A DNA stretch of 37,679 nucleotides from Deltaproteobacteria bacterium (lineage in GTDB: Bacteria > Desulfobacterota > Syntrophia > Syntrophales > UBA8958): assembly GCA_026388335.1 (NCBI GenBank), contig JAPLJZ010000098.1, positions 1 to 37,679 of the forward strand, given 5' to 3'. A program made the translations under genes and the position numbers. Below, one piece after another: positions 32,257-37,679 of this stretch. The notes under the pieces were generated by a model that searched no databases, was not told the origin of the DNA, and saw nothing but the letters and a program-made list of their open reading frames with translations. Each line of letters starts with the position of its first letter. Position 1 is the first letter of the stretch.

Positions 32257-33372
32257 ATGTGTCGTCTGTTTGCCATTACCAGCAAGGAACCCCTTTCCCC
32301 AATGGCGGCCATTCATGCCCTAAACGTCATGAAGGAAGGCCATGATGGGTCGGGGGTGGGCCTGTTTTTAACGGACCTCGGGGGAAGCTTCGAACGTTTC
32401 AAGGGCGCACCGATCCTTTCGGGAATCTTTTCCAACGAGGGAATCCGGGCACTGGACCGTTACATGCTGGACCTGGATTTCATGGTTAAATATAAGCTCA
32501 CTATCCGGCCGGCCAAGACGCCCCCCCCGGGAACGCCAAAACGGGACAATTATCTCGTCCGGGTTTACGACTATCCTCCGGACTGGCAGTCCCTGAGCAA
32601 GGAAGAACTTGAATACCGCCTCATGCTGACCCGGCTCAAACTACGACAGATGGGCGAGCAGGACGGGTCGATGATCATATTCAGTTTTTGGCCCGATGTG
32701 ATCATGCTCAAGGAGGTAGGAGATCCTCTTGCCCTGGCCGACTATCTGGGACTCGACCACGAGGAATTACAGGCCCGGATCATCCTCGCCCAGGGCAGGC
32801 AGAACACCAACTACGCCATCGACATCTATGCCTGCCATCCCTTTTTCATTCAGGGATTTTCCACGATGACCAATGGCGAGAACACAGCCTTTGTAACCAT
32901 CCGCGAATACCTGGCATCGCGGAATTACGCCGGCTACGTGGGCTACCAGTCCGATTCGGAGGTCTTTACCCACATCCTCCATTTTGCCCAGCAAAAGCTC
33001 GGCATGGGGCTGGATATGTACAAGCATCTCCTGACGCCCCTCAAGGATGAAGAACTCCGGCGCCACCCCCAGGGAGAAAGGTTGCGGGCCGTCAAACACG
33101 CCTGCCGTCCCCTGATCATCGACGGCCCCAATTGTGTAATCGGCTGCCTGCCGGACCGGACGCTCTTCATGGTACAGGACAGCAAAAAACTCCGTCCCGG
33201 TATCGTGGGCGGCGCCTCCGGCGTGTTCGCCTTTTCCTCCGAAATGTGCGGTCTTGATGCGGCCATTCCGGCCCGGAACAAAAGTGAAGACTTTCAGCCC
33301 ATGAAATATGACACTGTCATGGTCCCCCCACATCGACAGGAGGTGCTGCGATGGAATCAATGGGAAAGATAA
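32257..33372 (+). CDS. gltB1: Glutamate synthase GATase (glutaminase) subunit, archaeal-type split
   Basis: 371 aa, starting MCRLFAITSKEP, so Cys2 is the catalytic nucleophile of class II glutamine amidotransferases. HALNVMKEGHDGSGVGLFL, the following PF00310-like core and the C-terminal RLRAVKHACRPLIIDGPNCVIGCLPDRTLFMVQDSKKLRPGIVGG fit the stand-alone GATase subunit. It hydrolyses glutamine and passes ammonia to the FMN subunit. The ribosome site is weak (AGAGAGAAAG). It overlaps the next gene by 22 bases, so the two are co-made. Confidence 0.92.
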   Translation: MCRLFAITSKEPLSPMAAIHALNVMKEGHDGSGVGLFLTDLGGSFERFKGAPILSGIFSNEGIRALDRYMLDLDFMVKYKLTIRPAKTPPPGTPKRDNYLVRVYDYPPDWQSLSKEELEYRLMLTRLKLRQMGEQDGSMIIFSFWPDVIMLKEVGDPLALADYLGLDHEELQARIILAQGRQNTNYAIDIYACHPFFIQGFSTMTNGENTAFVTIREYLASRNYAGYVGYQSDSEVFTHILHFAQQKLGMGLDMYKHLLTPLKDEELRRHPQGERLRAVKHACRPLIIDGPNCVIGCLPDRTLFMVQDSKKLRPGIVGGASGVFAFSSEMCGLDAAIPARNKSEDFQPMKYDTVMVPPHRQEVLRWNQWER

Positions 33373-34985
33373 GCCCCTCTACCCTGAGCAAAAGCGACCT
33401 CCCCTGGCAGATTCTCTGGAATAAGGAGGCTTGCACCCTCTGTGGTCGTTGTACCGCTGTGTGCCCGGTCCGGGCCATCGAACTGGGCGTCCACCGCAAA
33501 CGCGTCGTCCAGACAGTAATCGGCCTCTCGGAGAAACCGGGCAATGTCTTTACCGTCTATCACGGTGTCGATCAGCGGACCGATCCGGCCCATGCCTGTA
33601 CCGGCTGCGGCATGTGCGATCTCGTCTGCCCCAACGCGGCTATTCGGCCCATCCGGAGCACGGACGTCGACAAACTCCGCTTCCATGTCAATCAGGGGGG
33701 GGTGCCCCGACGCCGGGGCGGTCGCCGCAACGATCCCCGCAGCGTTCTCGACGAAATAAAATTTATCCGCATCTCCATGCTCACGGACCCGGCCCTCGAT
33801 GCGGGCCGCCACGATTTTGAACTGCGGACCCTCCTGGGAAGAGTCCTGCCGGCGGAAGACCTGGTCAAGACCACAAGTGAAAATGGCTGGACCCCCCCCG
33901 TGCGCGAGATCTACCCGCTGATCATCGGAAGCATGTCCTTCGGCGCCCTGTCCCCGAATATGTGGGAAGGCCTGCAAATGGGCGTCGCCTACCTGAACGA
34001 GGAAAAAGGAATGCCCGTGCGCATCTGCACGGGCGAGGGCGGCTGCCCGCCGCGACTGCTGCGGTCCCGCTTTCTGAAGTATGTCATCCTCCAGATCGCC
34101 AGCGGTTATTTCGGGTGGGATGAAATCATCCATGCCCTGCCGGAGATGAAGGAAGATCCCTGCGCTATCGAGATCAAATACGGCCAGGGCGCGAAGCCCG
34201 GCGACGGCGGGCTCCTCATGTGGTACAAGGTGAACAGGCTTATCGCCGCCATCCGCGGCGTGCCGCAGGGAATCAGCCTCCCCAGTCCGCCGACCCACCA
34301 GACCCTGTATTCCATTGAAGAGTCGGTAGCCAAGATGATCCAGTCCGTGTCCATGGCCTGGGGATTCCGGGTGCCTGTCTATCCGAAGATATCGGCCACG
34401 AGTACGACCCTGGCGGTCCTTAACAACCTGACCCGGAATCCCTACGCCTCCGGTTTGGCCATCGACGGCGAGGACGGAGGTACGGGCGCGGCCTACAATG
34501 TCTCCATGAATCATATGGGACATCCCATTGCCAGCAACATCCGGGACGCCTATCTGAATCTCGTCAAGATCGGCAAGCAAAATGAAATCCCTCTGTTCGC
34601 CGGGGGCGGGATCGGCAAGAACGGAAATCTGGCTGCTAACGCCGCGGCCCTGATCATGCTGGGTGCCAGCGGCGTTCAGATCGGCAAATACATTCTACAG
34701 GCGGCGGCGGGTTGCCTTGGTTCCGAGAGCGATCGTTGCAACATCTGCAATATCGGCCTGTGTCCCAAGGGGATCACCTCCCAGGACGCCAGGCTATACC
34801 GGCGTCTGGACCCGGAGCAGATAGCGGAGCGCGTCGTGGATGTTTATCTGAGCTTTGACCAGGAATTTAGGAAGATCATGGCGCCCCTCGGTCGTTCGAC
34901 GTCGCTGCCCATCGGTATGTCCGACGCCCTGGGCATCACCGATGCAAACGCCGCCTCCAGGCTTCAGATTCGCCATGTTTTGTAG
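33351..34985 (+). CDS. gltB2: Glutamate synthase FMN-binding subunit with two 4Fe-4S clusters
   Basis: 544 aa, ATG with AGGAGG seven bases upstream. Residues C28-x2-C31-x2-C34-x3-C38 and C83-x2-C86-x2-C89-x3-C93 form a two-cluster ferredoxin domain. The FMN barrel follows with GSMSFGALSPNMWEGL, CTGEGGCPPRL, IEIKYGQGAKPGDGG, IDGEDGGTGAAYNVSM and FAGGGIGKNGNLAANAAALIMLGASGVQIG. A cysteine triad near CNICNIGLCPKG holds the 3Fe-4S cluster. It reduces the 2-oxoglutarate imine to glutamate. Central gene of the three-gene GOGAT operon. Confidence 0.95.
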   Translation: MESMGKISPSTLSKSDLPWQILWNKEACTLCGRCTAVCPVRAIELGVHRKRVVQTVIGLSEKPGNVFTVYHGVDQRTDPAHACTGCGMCDLVCPNAAIRPIRSTDVDKLRFHVNQGGVPRRRGGRRNDPRSVLDEIKFIRISMLTDPALDAGRHDFELRTLLGRVLPAEDLVKTTSENGWTPPVREIYPLIIGSMSFGALSPNMWEGLQMGVAYLNEEKGMPVRICTGEGGCPPRLLRSRFLKYVILQIASGYFGWDEIIHALPEMKEDPCAIEIKYGQGAKPGDGGLLMWYKVNRLIAAIRGVPQGISLPSPPTHQTLYSIEESVAKMIQSVSMAWGFRVPVYPKISATSTTLAVLNNLTRNPYASGLAIDGEDGGTGAAYNVSMNHMGHPIASNIRDAYLNLVKIGKQNEIPLFAGGGIGKNGNLAANAAALIMLGASGVQIGKYILQAAAGCLGSESDRCNICNIGLCPKGITSQDARLYRRLDPEQIAERVVDVYLSFDQEFRKIMAPLGRSTSLPIGMSDALGITDANAASRLQIRHVL

Positions 34986-34996
34986 GAGATTTATCC

Positions 34997-37339
34997 ATGC
35001 CCTATAAACCCACCATCATCATCCCGGGGATGAAAAACGGCGTCCGGGTGGACACCCGAGCCCTGGAGACGGCGGTTCAGGCGGCGGTCCGGGACGGCCA
35101 CCGCTGTATCGAAATTCACGCCTACGGGCAACACGGCATCGGCGGCCGCCTCTGGAAGGCGGGAGAAGAGGAGATTTTAATCCGTGTCCTCGGACCGGCG
35201 GGACAGCGCGTCGGTTCCATGGGGTTCCCCAATGCCGTAATTGACGTCTTCGGCCCTTGTTCCGACGATGTCGGCTGGCTCAACGCCGGCGCCCGGATCA
35301 TCGTCCGTGGCAACGCCACCAACGGCGCAGCTAATGCCATGGCTCAGGGCAAGATTTACATTGCCGGGGATATCGGCGCCCGGGGCATGACGATGACCAA
35401 GCATAACCCCCGCTTTTCCCCCCCGGAGCTCTGGGTCCTGGGCAGCGTCGGCGACTCCTTTGCCGAATTTATGGCCGGCGGCACTGCCGTGATCTGCGGA
35501 CACGACACCCCACGCCATGAAAATATCATGGGCTACCGGCCCTGTGTGGGAATGGTCAGCGGCAGGATCTTCTTCCGGGGACCCCATCAGGGCTTCAGCG
35601 AAGAAGATGCAAAACTGTCCGTCCCCGACAACGACGAATGGAAATGGCTGAAGGATAACATGGCGCTTTTTCTCAAGGCCACAGGACGAACGGAACTATA
35701 TGCCGTCCTCACCGCCGAACGCGCTGCCTGGCAGATCCTGACCGCCCGTCAACCGTACGAAAAGGTCCGCAAGCCCGTCCGAAGTCTGCACCAGTTCTGT
35801 GCAGAGGTCTGGGACAAGGAACTGGGGAAAGGCGGCCTCATCGGCGATCTGACGGATATCCCCCGAACCGCCATCGACGTAATCCCCACTGGCGAGCTGC
35901 GCCGCTATCTTCCCCTTTGGGAAAACGAAAAGCATCTTCCCCCTTGCCAGGCCTCCTGCCCAACGGGCATTCCCGTTCAGAAACGCTGGAGCCTGATCCG
36001 CAGTGGTAAAATGGATGAAGCCGTGGACCTGGCTCTTACCTATACCCCCTTCCCGGCCACGGTCTGCGGCTATCTCTGCCCTAATCTCTGTATGGCAAAT
36101 TGCACCCGCCAGATTTCACAGATGCCGCCACTGGACGTTACCGGTCTCGGCAAGGCATCTCTCACGGCCAGGACGCCGACACCCGCCCCGGCCTCGGGTA
36201 AGACAGCCGCCATCATCGGCGGCGGTCCGGCGGGGCTTTCCGCTGCCTGGCAGTTATGGATGATGGGACACGCCCCCGTCGTCTATGAGGTCCAGGATCG
36301 CCTGGGAGGAAAGATCACCGCCACGATCCCCAGGAGCCGCATCCCCGATGAGATTGTCGACCATGAACTGAAGCGGGTCCAGGATCAGATTAGTCAGGTC
36401 CAGTTGAAAAAGCCCCTCACGAAAAAGGAGTTCCAGAAGATCAAAGGGAAGCATGACATGGTGGTCATTGCGTCCGGAGCTCAAAAGCCGCGCCTGCTCC
36501 CGGTACCGGGCCAGGAACGGGTCACGGCCGCCCTGGATTTTCTCCGGATGAGCAAGATGAATCAGGTTCAGGTTGGGGAAAAGGTCGTCATCATCGGGGC
36601 CGGCAACGTCGGTTGCGACGCCGCCGCGGAAGCAGCACGCCTGGGCGCCAAGGAGATTACCCTGATCGATATCCAGGAGCCGGCCTCTTTCGGAGTGGAA
36701 AGGAAGCAAGCCGAGGCCGCCGGGGCCAAATTCCTCTGGCCGAAATTCACGAAGGCCGTTACGGAGAAGGGTGTGGAATTGACCGATGGAACATTGCTCC
36801 CCGCCGACACGGTCATTATGGCCGTCGGCGATGCCCCCGATTTGACCTTCCTTCCGGAAGAAATTCTTCTTGACCGGGGATTCATCGCCGTCAACGACCG
36901 TTATCAAACGAGCGATCCCCAGGTTTTCGCCATCGGCGATGCCGTGCGCCTCGGCCTGCTGACGGAGGCCATCGGCGCGGGCAGAATTGCCGCCCGGACG
37001 ATTGACGATATCCTGAGAGGGAGGGAGGACTCCTATGATAACCTGCCCGCCATAGAACCAGCGCGGATCCATTTGGAGTATTACGATCCCCGGGTCAACC
37101 CGGCGGGCGATCTGAATACCTGTTCGACCCAGTGCGCCTCCTGCGGCGCCTGCCGGGATTGCGGCCTCTGCGAAACCCTCTGCCCCCAGAATGCCATTTC
37201 CAGGCAGGCCCTGGCGGGGGAGGCATATGAATATATAGTGGACGGCGAAAAGTGCATCGGCTGCGGATTCTGCGCCGCCGCCTGTCCCTGCGGAATATGG
37301 GAACTCGTGGAAAATACACCTTTAGAAAAGGAAAAATGA
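34997..37339 (+). CDS. gltB3-gltD: Glutamate synthase GXGXG domain fused to GltD-type NAD(P)H oxidoreductase
   Basis: 780 aa, ATG with AGGAG upstream. Residues 1-250 are the beta-helical GXGXG domain (GQHGIGGRLWKAGEEEILIRVLGPAGQRVGSMG, DDVGWLNAGARIIVRGNATNGAANAMAQGKIYIAGDIGARGMTM). Residues about 316-371 carry the GltD cysteine pattern (CQASCPTGIPVQ..., CGYLCPNLCMANC). Two Rossmann folds follow: FAD IIGGGPAGLSAAWQL near 403 and NAD(P)H IIGAGNVGCDAAAEA near 529. A final two-cluster ferredoxin (residues about 705-765, CASCGACRDCGLCETLCP, CIGCGFCAAACP) ends the protein. In most archaeal-type systems these parts are separate genes, so the fusion is notable. It feeds electrons to the FMN subunit. 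Confidence 0.93.
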   Translation: MPYKPTIIIPGMKNGVRVDTRALETAVQAAVRDGHRCIEIHAYGQHGIGGRLWKAGEEEILIRVLGPAGQRVGSMGFPNAVIDVFGPCSDDVGWLNAGARIIVRGNATNGAANAMAQGKIYIAGDIGARGMTMTKHNPRFSPPELWVLGSVGDSFAEFMAGGTAVICGHDTPRHENIMGYRPCVGMVSGRIFFRGPHQGFSEEDAKLSVPDNDEWKWLKDNMALFLKATGRTELYAVLTAERAAWQILTARQPYEKVRKPVRSLHQFCAEVWDKELGKGGLIGDLTDIPRTAIDVIPTGELRRYLPLWENEKHLPPCQASCPTGIPVQKRWSLIRSGKMDEAVDLALTYTPFPATVCGYLCPNLCMANCTRQISQMPPLDVTGLGKASLTARTPTPAPASGKTAAIIGGGPAGLSAAWQLWMMGHAPVVYEVQDRLGGKITATIPRSRIPDEIVDHELKRVQDQISQVQLKKPLTKKEFQKIKGKHDMVVIASGAQKPRLLPVPGQERVTAALDFLRMSKMNQVQVGEKVVIIGAGNVGCDAAAEAARLGAKEITLIDIQEPASFGVERKQAEAAGAKFLWPKFTKAVTEKGVELTDGTLLPADTVIMAVGDAPDLTFLPEEILLDRGFIAVNDRYQTSDPQVFAIGDAVRLGLLTEAIGAGRIAARTIDDILRGREDSYDNLPAIEPARIHLEYYDPRVNPAGDLNTCSTQCASCGACRDCGLCETLCPQNAISRQALAGEAYEYIVDGEKCIGCGFCAAACPCGIWELVENTPLEKEK

Positions 37340-37361
37340 TTTAAAAAAATACGGAGGAATT

Positions 37362-37679
37362 ATGAAAAAGACATGCCCAACTATTGCATCGGAAAGAAAC
37401 TACGCAGCTGAAAAAGAGAAGTTTGTCCCCATTTCGGAATATTACGGCGAGGACACCTTCAACGCCAAAATCATGAAGGTCAAGCTTCCCAGGGATGTGT
37501 TCAAGAAAATCATCGAAGCCATTAATGAAGGCACTATCCTTGATATTGAAACAGCCAATATCGTGGCCCATGCCATGAAGGAATGGGCCCTCGCGAAAGG
37601 GGCGACCCATTTTGCCCACTGGTTCCAGCCTATGACGGGCATTACGGCAGAGAAGCATGATGCGTTCATCGATCCCTTC
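37362..37679 (+). CDS. glnN: Glutamine synthetase type III, N-terminal part (cut by window end)
   Basis: The first 106 codons are present; the gene continues past the window. ATG with GGAGG seven bases upstream and 22 bases after the GltB3-GltD fusion, so it belongs to the same operon. The GSIII N-terminal signature is clear: FNAKIMKVKLPRDVFKKIIEAINEGTILDIETANIVAHAMKEWALAKGATHFAHWFQPMTGITAEKHDAFI. It makes glutamine from glutamate and ammonia, completing the GS-GOGAT cycle with the three upstream genes. Confidence 0.92.
   Translation, partial: MKKTCPTIASERNYAAEKEKFVPISEYYGEDTFNAKIMKVKLPRDVFKKIIEAINEGTILDIETANIVAHAMKEWALAKGATHFAHWFQPMTGITAEKHDAFIDPF

Noticed and set aside
33357-34580. 407-aa open frame on the minus strand
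   Set aside because: It lies entirely opposite the well-supported FMN glutamate synthase gene and looks like a GC-rich antisense shadow with no family features.
36254-37072. 272-aa minus-strand frame and similar long frames at 30482-31243, 17483-18244 and 18084-18857
   Set aside because: All are antisense to recognisable genes and have compositions typical of shadow frames.

Overview
The window looks like a chromosome segment of an anaerobic, probably syntrophic Desulfobacterota (deltaproteobacterial, Syntrophus/Smithella-like) bacterium. The clues are a methylene-tetrahydrofolate reductase paired with an MvhD-type iron-sulfur subunit, several ferredoxin-fused glutamate-synthase-like proteins, a DUF3141 protein, an NrpR-type nitrogen regulator that is best known from methanogenic archaea, and a type III glutamine synthetase. 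The taxonomic call is inference from gene content. No 16S rRNA gene or species marker is present.

Left arm (1-10260). A minus-strand operon runs mvhD-like, metF, and two ferredoxin/glutamate-synthase-like proteins. The last of these is cut by the window edge and carries an apparent 1-base frameshift near 395. A near-perfect sigma-54 promoter (4441-4456) precedes the operon. After a 600-bp gap comes a second minus-strand pair, nrpR followed by a third stand-alone FMN-binding glutamate-synthase-like gene. Divergent from nrpR is a DUF3141 (PhaC-like alpha/beta hydrolase) gene with a TerB-like tail.

Middle (10263-25634). A 15.4-kb integrated element is inserted at the 3' end of a tRNA-Gln(CUG) gene and bounded by a 17-bp direct repeat. 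It has a P4-type tyrosine integrase, an AlpA-like regulator, two tiny coupled genes, a replication protein, DnaB, a TerS-like protein, a tape-measure-like protein with a muramidase-like domain, and a tail-type protein. On the far side it carries a GNAT/HNH pair, a possible Cys-His-Asp protein, a plus-strand operon of unknown small genes behind a structured RNA leader, and HicAB. I see no large terminase, portal, capsid, sheath or lysis gene, so it reads more like a phage satellite or a reduced prophage than a full phage.

Right arm (25621-37679). tRNA-Gln; an amtB-glnK operon behind a sigma-54 promoter; a protein joining a degenerate KaiC-like domain to a PEP/pyruvate-binding domain; a NifA-like sigma-54 activator; then a three-gene archaeal-type glutamate synthase (GATase, FMN domain, GXGXG+GltD fusion) followed by the start of glnN (GSIII), with a likely sigma-54 promoter in front.

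Taken together, both chromosomal arms are a nitrogen-assimilation neighbourhood (ammonium uptake, PII, GOGAT, GSIII) with two kinds of regulator (NrpR and a GAF-AAA+ activator), at least two good and one fair sigma-54 promoters, and a recurring ACAAAT-type palindrome near three of the transcription units. The mvhD-metF-GltB-like operon appears wired to the same sigma-54 control.
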